The notes below the pieces were generated by a model that had not been told where the DNA came from, searched no databases, and saw only the letters and a program-made list of their open reading frames with translations. Positions 28,102 to 35,676 of a DNA stretch of 58,301 nt are shown piece by piece. Within the stretch, counting starts at the first letter, position 1; every line of letters begins with the position of its first letter. Where the stretch lies: positions 1 through 58,301 of the forward strand of contig NZ_BMRC01000045.1 of assembly GCF_014648435.1 (NCBI RefSeq), written 5' to 3'. The position numbers and the translations under genes were made by a program. This DNA comes from Nonomuraea spiralis. GTDB lineage: Bacteria; Actinomycetota; Actinomycetes; Streptosporangiales; Streptosporangiaceae.

Positions 28102-28920
28102 TCAGTCCCCAGTTCCCCTTTTCTCATCGATGGCCGAGCCGGCCAAAATCCGGCGCGCGCGCTCGACGACCGGGGCGTCGACCATGACGCCCCCGACGGC
28201 GACCGCACCCTGCCCGGCCGCCGCGATCACCTCGCGCGCCCAGGACACCTCCTCCGGCGACGGCGCGAAGGCGTCCCGGATCGCGCCGGCCTGGACCGGA
28301 TGGACTGCGAGCTTGCCCGCGTAGCCCTCGCGGCGCGCTCGCCCGGCGTCGGCGAACGTGGCGTCGTAGTCCCGCAGCGCCATGGTCACCCCGTCCACCG
28401 GCGCGGGCTTCCCAGCCGCGCGGGACTCCAGAGCCAGCCGGCTCCGGACCTGCCTGACGACGTCGGACTCCTGCTCGCAGCCGAGATCGAGGGCGAGGTC
28501 GACAGTGCCCAGTATGAGCCGCTCCACCCGCTCGACGGCGAGCATCTCGGCGACTCGCCCGACGCCGGCGGCGGACTCGACGAGTGCCGCCGCCGGCACC
28601 GGGAGCAGGTCGCACACGCGTTGCAGGTCCGCCGCCGACTCGGCCTTGGGCACGACCACGCCCCGCAGGCCCGCGCAGCCGACCAGCGCGCGCAGATCGT
28701 CCGCATGCCACGGTGATCCTGCCGGGTTCACCCGTACCCAGGCGGATCCGCCGACGGCGAGCCAGCCCGCGACGTGGTCCCGGGCCGCCGGCTTGGCAGT
28801 CGGCGCCACGGCGTCCTCCAGATCGCAGATGATCTGGTCGGCGGCGCTCGCGGCCTTCGCGAAGCGCTCAGGGCGGTCGCCCGGGACGAAGAGCCAGGCC
28901 GGGCCTCGTACGGTGCTCAT
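28102..28920 (-). CDS. CitE-like (HpcH/HpaI family) CoA-ester lyase, candidate beta-methylmalyl-CoA lyase
   Basis: A 272-residue TIM-barrel lyase. It begins with the typical PAWLFVPGDRPERFAKA; the metal- and CoA-site residues lie in QIICDLEDAV, RVNPAGSP, VVVPKAES, LILGTVDLALDLG and GKLAVHPVQ. Relatives cleave citramalyl-, malyl- or methylmalyl-CoA; stand-alone genes without CitD/CitF are not citrate lyase subunits. ATGA overlap with the Mch-like hydratase upstream points to consecutive steps: beta-methylmalyl-CoA to glyoxylate plus propionyl-CoA. Citramalyl-CoA cleavage to acetyl-CoA plus pyruvate (itaconate route) is the main alternative. Confidence 0.88.
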   Translation of the reverse strand: MSTVRGPAWLFVPGDRPERFAKAASAADQIICDLEDAVAPTAKPAARDHVAGWLAVGGSAWVRVNPAGSPWHADDLRALVGCAGLRGVVVPKAESAADLQRVCDLLPVPAAALVESAAGVGRVAEMLAVERVERLILGTVDLALDLGCEQESDVVRQVRSRLALESRAAGKPAPVDGVTMALRDYDATFADAGRARREGYAGKLAVHPVQAGAIRDAFAPSPEEVSWAREVIAAAGQGAVAVGGVMVDAPVVERARRILAGSAIDEKRGTGD

Positions 28921-29897
28921 GCGACCAGCGCCGCGAAGGTCCAGTCGAGGACGGCTCCGCGACCGGCCACCGACGTCTGGGTGTTGAGCACGGCGATCGC
29001 GGTGCCGTCCCGGTAGGGCGTGACGCCCCGCACCGTGACGCGGCTGCGCACCGTGTCGCCTTCGAAGACGGGCGCGACGTGGTCGCACGCGAACCACTCG
29101 GTCACGGTCACCAGCCCCGGGATCATCCGGCAGGTCTGGCTGAGCGCGAGCCCGATCGTGTGCCCGCCGTAGACGAGCCGGCGGCCGCCGGCGGCCTCCG
29201 CGTCGTGGTGCACCGCCGCGATGTTGACGGTGAGCCGCGCCAGTTCCGGCGCGCTCGAGACGACGTCGCCGGCCGCCAGCTCGAAGGTGTCGCCGGCCGC
29301 AGGCGGCCCGCCGGGCGAGGGCGCCAGCGGCTTGAGCGACCACTGCGCGAGCCAGTCGGGGGCCGTCGCCACGTCCGGCACGGACGGTGCGGTGAACAGG
29401 CCGTCGACGTGGGGGCCCGCCTCCGGGGCCGGTCCGGCCCCGTCGCGGCAGGGCAGCAGCGCGCACCGGTCGAAAGCGAGGATGACACGTCCGGTCTGGT
29501 CCCGGGTCACGATGCTCAGGACCGCCTTGCCGCGCTCGGGCCGGTCGGGCCGGGACCGGACCCGGCGGAGAGCGACGACCTCGGTCGAGGTGGCGAGGGT
29601 GTCGCCGAGGTACGGCGTCGCCCGCGGCCGCAGCCCCCGGTAGAAGAGGTTCGCCACCACCTGGCGGGTCACGACGCTCGACTGGCCGACGGCCACGTCC
29701 CAGACCACGCCGGGGTACGCGAGGCCGGGACGTCCGGTGACCCGCTCGGCGAGCGTCTCGTCGAGGCAGAGCCGGAGCCGGTCGCCGAGGATCGCCCGGT
29801 GCTGGGCATGGAGCCCGGCATCCAACGTGACGGCCGGCGCGGTGAAGGTGTCACCGACGGCGAGGTCGTCGAACCAGGGACCGTCCACGACGCTCAT
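28917..29897 (-). CDS. double-hotdog MaoC-type hydratase, candidate mesaconyl-CoA hydratase (Mch)
   Basis: A 326-residue tandem hotdog protein. The C-terminal half carries VNIAAVHHDAEA followed by GGRRLVYGGHTIGLAL; the N-terminal half carries VVANLFYRGLRP and YLGDTLATSTEV. From memory, both halves resemble mesaconyl-CoA (beta-methylmalyl-CoA) hydratases more than R-specific enoyl-CoA hydratases, in which a GDxNPxH motif is usual. The expected reaction is mesaconyl-CoA plus water to beta-methylmalyl-CoA. ATG at 29897 overlaps the aminopeptidase stop, and its own stop overlaps the CitE-like start (both ATGA), so the three are translated as a unit. The ammonia-lyase and CoA-transferase that would supply its substrate are 9 kb away in the same island and orientation. 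Confidence 0.85.
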   Translation of the reverse strand: MSVVDGPWFDDLAVGDTFTAPAVTLDAGLHAQHRAILGDRLRLCLDETLAERVTGRPGLAYPGVVWDVAVGQSSVVTRQVVANLFYRGLRPRATPYLGDTLATSTEVVALRRVRSRPDRPERGKAVLSIVTRDQTGRVILAFDRCALLPCRDGAGPAPEAGPHVDGLFTAPSVPDVATAPDWLAQWSLKPLAPSPGGPPAAGDTFELAAGDVVSSAPELARLTVNIAAVHHDAEAAGGRRLVYGGHTIGLALSQTCRMIPGLVTVTEWFACDHVAPVFEGDTVRSRVTVRGVTPYRDGTAIAVLNTQTSVAGRGAVLDWTFAALVA

Positions 29898-31336
29898 GCG
29901 TCCTCCTTCAGTGCCGGCGCGCCGGCGGTCAGGTAGCGGGTGAGCAGGCGCACCCCGCGGCCGTTGGCGCCTGCGGCCCACCGGGCGTCGGCGGCCGGGC
30001 GCATCACCGTGAGCCCGAGGTCGAGGTGCGCCCACGGCACGCCGGACGCGAACGGCTCGAGGTACAGCGCCGCGGTGATGGCGCCGTACGGCTGGGGCGC
30101 GTCCGGGTCGAAGTTCCGGGTGTCCGCCACGTCGGAGGCGAGGGTGGCCCGGTAGGGCTCCCACATCGGCATCGCCCACCCGGGCTCACCGGCCGCGCCG
30201 CCGGCGGCCAGCACCCGCGCCAGCAGGGCGTCGTCGGTGCCGAAACCGGCCCATATGTCGGGGCCGAGGCCGGTGGCCGAGGTCAGCGTCGCCAGGTCGA
30301 CGATCGCGGCAGGGCCGGCCTCCACGGCGTACGCCATGGCGTCCGCGACCACGAGCCGTCCCTCGCAGTCGGCGTTGGTCACCTCGACGGTCCGGCCACC
30401 GCGATGGCGCAGGACGTCCCCGATCCGGACCGCGTCCGGGCCCGGCATGTTCTCGGCGCACGGCAGATAGGCCCGCACCGGCGCGTCGGAGCCCAGGCGG
30501 GCCAGCGCGACGAGGGCGCCGAGAACGGCGGCGGCGCCGGCCATGTCCGCCTTCATGGTGAGCATGCCCCGGGTGGGCTTGAGCGACAGGCCGCCCGCGT
30601 CGAAGGTGATGCCCTTGCCGACGAGCGCCGTGTGCGGGCCGTCGCCTCCGCGTCGCAGCTCGATCAGGCACGGCGGATGCACGCTTCCCCGGCCCACGCC
30701 GGCGATGCCGCCGAATCGCTCGCGCTCCAGCGTCGCGGCGTCGTGTACGCGTACCTCGAACCCGAGCGCCTCGCCGAGTTCCTGGCACACGGTCGCCAGC
30801 CGCGCCGGGACGAGTTGGCCGGGCGGCGTGTTGATCAGGTCCCGAGCGAGGTTGGCGGCCGCGCCGAGCGCGACCCCTTCCCGTACGGCATGCTCCGAAC
30901 CCCCGTGCCGACGCGGACCGGGGTCGAGCCGGGCGAGCAGGTCGGCGACGGTCCAGTCGGGGCGGTATCGGTACGTGCCGAGGGTCCAGCCCTCCGCCGC
31001 GGCGACCGCGCAATCCGGGTCGGCCTCCCAGCACCCGATCGCGTCGAGCACCGCCGGCGCGGATCCGCAGTGCCGGGCCGCCGCCATCGCGGCCGCCCGC
31101 ACGTGGTCGAACGCCAGACCCGGCCGGGGATCACCGACGGTCACGTAGACGAGGTCGGGGCCGTCGAGGATGGGGACCCGGGCCACGTCGCCGGGCTCGG
31201 CCGGGCCGAGGCGAGCCCCGATCGCGTGCACGTCAACATCAACGCCGGCCTCCGCGAGGAAGCCGGCGACCGGGGCCGGCACCGCCCCATCGGTCCCGAC
31301 CGGCACGACGACCACGTCCGCCACCCGTTCCGTCAC
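29894..31336 (-). CDS. M17-family leucyl aminopeptidase-like metallopeptidase
   Basis: A 480-residue cytosolic aminopeptidase. Metal- and substrate-binding motifs: VGKGITFDAGGLSLKP (Lys and Asp), MKADMAGAAAVLG, CAENMPG, and the M17 signature, normally NTDAEGRL, here NADCEGRLVVADAM with two substitutions that keep the Asp and Glu ligands. Likely removes N-terminal residues from imported peptides. GTG at 31336 has AGGAGG five bases upstream. First gene of the long minus-strand operon running through hydratase, lyase, ammonia-lyase, serine hydrolase and racemase. Confidence 0.92.
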   Translation of the reverse strand: MTERVADVVVVPVGTDGAVPAPVAGFLAEAGVDVDVHAIGARLGPAEPGDVARVPILDGPDLVYVTVGDPRPGLAFDHVRAAAMAAARHCGSAPAVLDAIGCWEADPDCAVAAAEGWTLGTYRYRPDWTVADLLARLDPGPRRHGGSEHAVREGVALGAAANLARDLINTPPGQLVPARLATVCQELGEALGFEVRVHDAATLERERFGGIAGVGRGSVHPPCLIELRRGGDGPHTALVGKGITFDAGGLSLKPTRGMLTMKADMAGAAAVLGALVALARLGSDAPVRAYLPCAENMPGPDAVRIGDVLRHRGGRTVEVTNADCEGRLVVADAMAYAVEAGPAAIVDLATLTSATGLGPDIWAGFGTDDALLARVLAAGGAAGEPGWAMPMWEPYRATLASDVADTRNFDPDAPQPYGAITAALYLEPFASGVPWAHLDLGLTVMRPAADARWAAGANGRGVRLLTRYLTAGAPALKEDA

Positions 31337-31523
31337 CTGGTCCTCCTGAACACGCGGGCCGCCCGCTGCGACCCGTCTCGTTTGAGCAAGCTAACCGGCG
31401 GCGCCGGCCGCCGTCGGTGTCGAACACCCAACCTCGGGACCGCCTTTCATGTCGGGCCACAAGAGTCGCCACAGCACCCGATGAAACGTTGGCGGCGCCG
31501 TCCAAAGCGCCGGAGGAAAACCC
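31337..31523. promoter_or_regulatory. divergent promoter region between the M17 and M20 operons
   Basis: 187 bases between divergent starts. Short inverted repeats are present: GGTGT-CGA-ACACC at 31416-31428 and a GC-rich CGGCGGC/GCCGCCG stem at 31396-31413. They are too short to assign to a regulator, though co-regulation of the two operons here is likely. Confidence 0.3.
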
Positions 31524-32651
31524 ATGAACGCACTGTCCGTCGGCTCCCGCTCCCGGGTCGCCGGCGTCGTCGCGGCGTCGGTCCGGATGATCCGCTGCGA
31601 GTCACCCTCCACCGACCTCGCCGCGGTCGCCCGAAGCGCCGACTGCGTCGCGCGGGTCGGCGAAGAGATCCTGGGCCGCCCCGCCGAGCCGATCGTCACC
31701 GCCGGCCGCACCCACCTGCGCTGGCGGTGGGGAAAGGAACCACCTCGCGTGCTCGTGCTGGGGCACCACGACACCGTCTGGCCGCTGGGCACGATCGACA
31801 CGATCCCCTGCACGGCCGGCGACCGGATCCGCGGGCCCGGGTGCCTGGACATGAAGGTGGGCCTCGCCCTCGCCTTCCACGCCATCGCCGCGCTCGACGA
31901 CCCATTCGGGGTCACCCTGCTGGTCACCGGCGACGAGGAGCTCGGCTCTCCGACCTCCCGCGAGCTGATCGAGGATGAGGCCAGGGGCTGCGCCGCGGCC
32001 CTGGTACTGGAGGCCGGCGACGACTCCGGCGCTCTGAAGACCGAGCGCAAGGGCCGTGCCCACTACGAGCTGACCTTCGCCGGACGCGCGGCCCACGCCG
32101 GCCTGGAACCGCACCTGGGCGCGAACGCGCTGATCACACTGGGCGCCGCCGTCGGCGTCGTCGCCGCGCTGGCCGACGACGCGGCGGGGACCAGCGTGAC
32201 GCCGACGATGGCTTCCGCCGGTACGGCCGTCAACACGGTGCCGGACCGGGCCACGCTGACGATCGACGTTCGCGCCCGGACCACCGAGGAGCTGCGGCGG
32301 GTCGACGCCGCGATCCGCGGCCTGGCGCCGGCGAACGGTGACGTCACCGTCGAGATGGAGGGTGGCATCGACCGTCCGCCGCTCGATGCCACGATGACGG
32401 CCGGGTTGTTCGAGCGGGCCCGCGCCGTGGCGGATCGGCTGGGCATCGGCCCGCTCGCCGGCGTCGCGGTCGGCGGCGGATCGGACGGCAACCTCACGGC
32501 CGCTGCCGGGGTGCCGACCCTGGACGGCCTGGGCGCGGTGGGCGGCGGGGCGCACGCCCGCCACGAGTGGGTCGACGTGGCTCGGCTCGGCGACCGTCTC
32601 GCCCTGCTGACCGGGCTGCTCGCCGACCTGCTCGGCGAGGCCAGGCGATGA
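31524..32651 (+). CDS. M20-family metallohydrolase (carboxypeptidase G2-like)
   Basis: A 375-residue zinc hydrolase. VLGHHDTVWPLG gives the first zinc His and Asp, GPGCLDMKVGLA the bridging Asp, LVTGDEELGSPTSR the catalytic Glu pair, and VLEAG the further ligand. RAAHAGLEPHLGANAL is the dimerisation-domain substrate His region. The style is close to carboxypeptidase G2, which removes C-terminal glutamate or cleaves N-acyl amino acids. GGAGGA lies six bases before ATG. Its stop overlaps the start of the GNAT gene. Candidate N-acyl-amino-acid deacylase partner of the racemase (inference). Confidence 0.92.
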   Translation: MNALSVGSRSRVAGVVAASVRMIRCESPSTDLAAVARSADCVARVGEEILGRPAEPIVTAGRTHLRWRWGKEPPRVLVLGHHDTVWPLGTIDTIPCTAGDRIRGPGCLDMKVGLALAFHAIAALDDPFGVTLLVTGDEELGSPTSRELIEDEARGCAAALVLEAGDDSGALKTERKGRAHYELTFAGRAAHAGLEPHLGANALITLGAAVGVVAALADDAAGTSVTPTMASAGTAVNTVPDRATLTIDVRARTTEELRRVDAAIRGLAPANGDVTVEMEGGIDRPPLDATMTAGLFERARAVADRLGIGPLAGVAVGGGSDGNLTAAAGVPTLDGLGAVGGGAHARHEWVDVARLGDRLALLTGLLADLLGEARR

Positions 32652-33430
32652 TGCCGGAGCACGGAGTGTCAGTCCGCGAGGCGGCCGGGCTCGCCGACCT
32701 CGAGGCGATCGCCGCCCTCTTCAACCGGGTCTGGGACGGCGCGCCCGACTCCAGCCAGATCACCGTCGCGTTGCTGCGCGCCTTCAGCATGACCGGCAAC
32801 TACGTCGCCGTCGCATTCGTCGGGGAGCATCTGGCCGGTGCCGCGGTCGGGTTCCTCGCGCCGCACAACGGATCCCTGCACAGCCACATCACCGGGGTCG
32901 AGGCGAAGTACCGCGCCCAGCAGATCGGCTACCTGCTCAAGTGCCACCAGCGCGACTGGGCGCTGGGCCGCGGCATCGGCTCGATCACCTGGACGTTCGA
33001 CCCCCTGGTCCGTCGCAACGCGTACTTCAACCTGGTCAAGCTCGGCGCCCGGGCGACGGACTACCTGCCCGACTGCTACGGCCCGATGCACGACGGGCTC
33101 AACCGCGGCGAGGCCAGCGACCGGCTGTTCGTCGAGTGGGACCTGCTCTCCCCCGCCGCCGTCGGGCCGCCCGAGGGCGACCATCGGCCGCTGATCACGG
33201 TCCGCGACGACGCGCTCCGGGTGGTGCCGTGGACCGGCGGGCCCGCCTTCGTCCCGGTCCCCGAGGACATCGAACGGGTCCGGGTCGAGAACCCCCTTCT
33301 CGCGCGGGCCTGGCGTGCCCGCGTACGGGACGTGCTGGCCGGGGCCCTGGCCGGCGGCGCCGAGATCGCCGCCTTCGACCGGCGGCACGGCTACCTGATC
33401 ACCTACCCAGCCAAGACAGGAGAACGATGA
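32648..33430 (+). CDS. GNAT-superfamily N-acyltransferase (COG3375-like)
   Basis: A 260-residue acyltransferase. The acyl-CoA pyrophosphate loop region reads VEAKYRAQQIGYLLKCHQRDWALGRG; the following TWTFDPLVRRNAYFNLVKLGA is typical of the COG3375 group (shown in part). In Geobacillus, an N-succinylamino-acid racemase operon uses a GNAT enzyme to succinylate D-amino acids, the racemase inverts them and a hydrolase removes succinate. This gene lies between two M20 hydrolases with ATGA overlaps on both sides, and a racemase gene is in the same island, so D-amino-acid N-succinyltransferase is the best guess. Substrate is not proven. Confidence 0.85.
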   Translation: MMPEHGVSVREAAGLADLEAIAALFNRVWDGAPDSSQITVALLRAFSMTGNYVAVAFVGEHLAGAAVGFLAPHNGSLHSHITGVEAKYRAQQIGYLLKCHQRDWALGRGIGSITWTFDPLVRRNAYFNLVKLGARATDYLPDCYGPMHDGLNRGEASDRLFVEWDLLSPAAVGPPEGDHRPLITVRDDALRVVPWTGGPAFVPVPEDIERVRVENPLLARAWRARVRDVLAGALAGGAEIAAFDRRHGYLITYPAKTGER

Positions 33431-34746
33431 CAGACCACCCGGACGTCGTGACGATCTGCTCCGACCTCATCGCGATCGACACCAGCAACTACGGCAAGGC
33501 GGGCAGCAAGGGCGAGCTGGCCGCGGCCGAGTACGTCGCCGGTCTCCTACGCGGGGCGGGGTACGACCCCGAGATCATCGAGTCCGAGCCGACCCGGGCC
33601 AACGTCGTTCTCCGGGTCCCGGGCGCCGACCGGTCGCTGCCCGGCCTGCTCGTCCACGGGCATCTCGACGTCGTCCCCGCCGAGCCGGAGCGGTGGACGG
33701 TGGCGCCGTTCGAGGGCCGGGTGGCGGACGGGTACGTGTGGGGCCGCGGCGCGACCGACATGAAGGACATGGTCGCGATGATGCTCGCCACCCTGCTGCG
33801 GTGGGCGGCCGACGCGACCGGACCACGACGCGACGTGGTCTTCGCCTTCGTCGCGGACGAGGAGGAGGACGGTGCCCTCGGCGCCGAGTGGCTGGTACGC
33901 AACCGACCCGAGCTCTTCGCCGGGGTCACCGCCGCCGTCGGCGAGTCGGGCGGGCGGCCCGTGCCGGTACGGGCGCCCGACGGGACGGTACGGCGGTTCT
34001 ACCCGATCGCTGTCGCCGAGCGTGGCTCCCTCCACATGCGCGTCCGCGCGACCGGTACGGAGGGCCACGGGTCACGCCCGAACCCGGACAACCCCGTCGT
34101 CCACCTGGTGACCGGCCTGGCCCGGATCTCGGCGCACCGGTGGCCGCTGGCGCTGACGCCACCGGTGCGCCGGCTGCTCGACACCGCCGTGCGGACCCTC
34201 GGCCTCGACGCCGACCTCTCCTCCGACGAGGGCGTCGAGGCCGTCCTCGACCGGATCGGGCCGCTGCGCGAGTACGTCGAGCCGTCGCTGCGCTGCTCGA
34301 CGAACGTCACCGTGCTCGACGCGGGCTACAAGTTCAACGTGGTACCAGGCGAGGCGCACGCCGAGATCGACGTACGCTCGCTGCCCGGCGCCGAGGACGA
34401 ACAGCTCGCCGTCATCGACGAGTTGCTGGGACCGTCCGTCACCCGGTCATTCCTGTCCTACCGCCCCGCGATCGGGGCCGGCTGGGACAACGCCTGGTAC
34501 GACGCGATGGCCGCGTCGGTCCTGCGCCACGACCCGGACGGCGTGATCGTCCCGTTCTGCATGGGCGGTGGCACCGACGCCAAGCCGTTCGCCGAGCTGG
34601 GGATGGCGGGCTTCGGCTTCGCCCCGCTCGGTGAGGACCCCGACGGCCGCACACCAGCCGGCATGCACGGCGTCGACGAACGCGTGCCGATCGCGTCCCT
34701 GCGCAGCGGCCTCGACGTGCTGGACGACTTCCTGCGCACGGTATGA
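33427..34746 (+). CDS. M20-family metallohydrolase (ArgE/DapE/dipeptidase type)
   Basis: A 439-residue zinc hydrolase. Ligand motifs: LLVHGHLDVVPAEPERW, WGRGATDMKDMVAMML, AFVADEEEDGALGAEW, and the late zinc His in PAGMHGVDERV. GTEGHGSRPNPDNPV holds the dimerisation-domain His. Likely an N-acyl-amino acid or dipeptide hydrolase. The ATG overlaps the GNAT stop by four bases. Transposase debris starts within its last codons, so it marks the right edge of the catabolic island; its C-terminus (LDVLDDFLRTV) still looks natural. Confidence 0.92.
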   Translation: MTDHPDVVTICSDLIAIDTSNYGKAGSKGELAAAEYVAGLLRGAGYDPEIIESEPTRANVVLRVPGADRSLPGLLVHGHLDVVPAEPERWTVAPFEGRVADGYVWGRGATDMKDMVAMMLATLLRWAADATGPRRDVVFAFVADEEEDGALGAEWLVRNRPELFAGVTAAVGESGGRPVPVRAPDGTVRRFYPIAVAERGSLHMRVRATGTEGHGSRPNPDNPVVHLVTGLARISAHRWPLALTPPVRRLLDTAVRTLGLDADLSSDEGVEAVLDRIGPLREYVEPSLRCSTNVTVLDAGYKFNVVPGEAHAEIDVRSLPGAEDEQLAVIDELLGPSVTRSFLSYRPAIGAGWDNAWYDAMAASVLRHDPDGVIVPFCMGGGTDAKPFAELGMAGFGFAPLGEDPDGRTPAGMHGVDERVPIASLRSGLDVLDDFLRTV

Positions 34747-35006
34747 CCCGCTACGGCGCCGCGAACGCCCTGGCGTGGGACCGGTTGCATCCCCGCCTGC
34801 CCCGCCGGGCTGCCTGGCTGGACCACGGCGACCTGCCCGTGCTGGAAGGCACGCTGATCCGGCTCACGGTGCGGCACCTGCCCGGTGACCGTGACCCGAA
34901 ACCGTTGTGGCTGCGGTCGTCCCGCACCGGCGTCTGTCCGTCTCATGTGGACAACCTCTGGCAGGCGTTCCCGCGCAGGTTCGACCTTTCGTGTCGGGGT
35001 CGGTGA
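34743..35006 (+). pseudogene. internal fragment of a DDE transposase
   Basis: The frame TRYGAANALAWDRLHPRL, then a segment with LIRLTVRHLPGDRDPKPLWL, and VDNLWQAFPRRFDL matches the middle of a common actinobacterial transposase family in which RRFDLEHTFRxxKQTLGW would follow. Coding sense is lost just after RRFDL. It abuts the M20 stop codon, so the junction is abrupt. Confidence 0.7.
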
Positions 35007-35046
35007 GGCCGAGCAGAATCCGGAGCGGCGGGGGAACCCGCAGCTG

Positions 35047-35333
35047 GTGGTTTCGCCGGTCACGATCCGGACCGCACGCGCATTCGTCGCCTGGGCCCAC
35101 CGGCGTCTCGGTCCGCCGCCCGGTGCCAAGTTCGCGATCGCCGTCCAGACCACCGACGGAACCCTCGTCGGCGTCGTGCTCGTCGGACGACCCGTCGCCC
35201 GGGCCTTCGACGACGGCCGCACCGCCGAGGTCACCCGGCCGGCCACCGACGGCACGCCAACGCCTGCTCCGCGCTGCTGGGCGCCGCCTGGCGGGGCGCC
35301 CGCGCGACGGGCTACTGCAGGTTGATCACCTGA
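35047..35333 (+). pseudogene. frameshifted, truncated XF1762-family gene
   Basis: The frame VTIRTARAFVAWAHRRL, then KFAIAVQTTDGTLVGVVLVG, then EVTRPATDG is typical of XF1762-family proteins, small acetyltransferase-like proteins common on actinobacterial mobile elements. A one-base loss near 35253 moves the rest (ACSALLGAAWRGARATGYCR) into the next frame; TGA at 35331 ends it early. Function in the family is unknown. Confidence 0.6.
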
Positions 35334-35334
35334 G

Positions 35335-35505
35335 ACGAAGGTGGTGCAGGAAACGCTGGGACACACCTCCAGCGCGTTCACCGCCGACACCTACACCTCC
35401 GTCCACCCGCAGGTGGCCACGGCCGCAGCGGAGAAGACCGCCGCCCTGATGTTCGGCAAGGAAGACCAGGCCGAAACCGGCAAGCTCATCGCGCTGAGGA
35501 GCTGA
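35335..35505 (+). pseudogene. C-terminal end of a tyrosine integrase
   Basis: Reads TKVVQETLGHTSSAFTADTYTSV, the last conserved box of phage-type integrases with the catalytic Tyr in DTYTSV (here given in part), followed by the usual Ala-rich helix and stop. The upstream catalytic domain is missing; the fragment joins directly to the XF1762 remnant. It resembles the end of the integrase at 45573-46349. Confidence 0.75.
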
Positions 35506-35676
35506 CAATCGGATTAAGCATCCCTGAGCCGTGCCCGATCAGCGCTCTGATGTCCTCTACCGCACCCCGCGCCAAAAGGCGTGGTGATGTGGCCGCGCGG
35601 AAAGACTCTGCTCTTTCCCGGCACTTTTCCACCGACATCGAACACGGCACTCCCTTTGGACAGAGAAACTGTCGGT

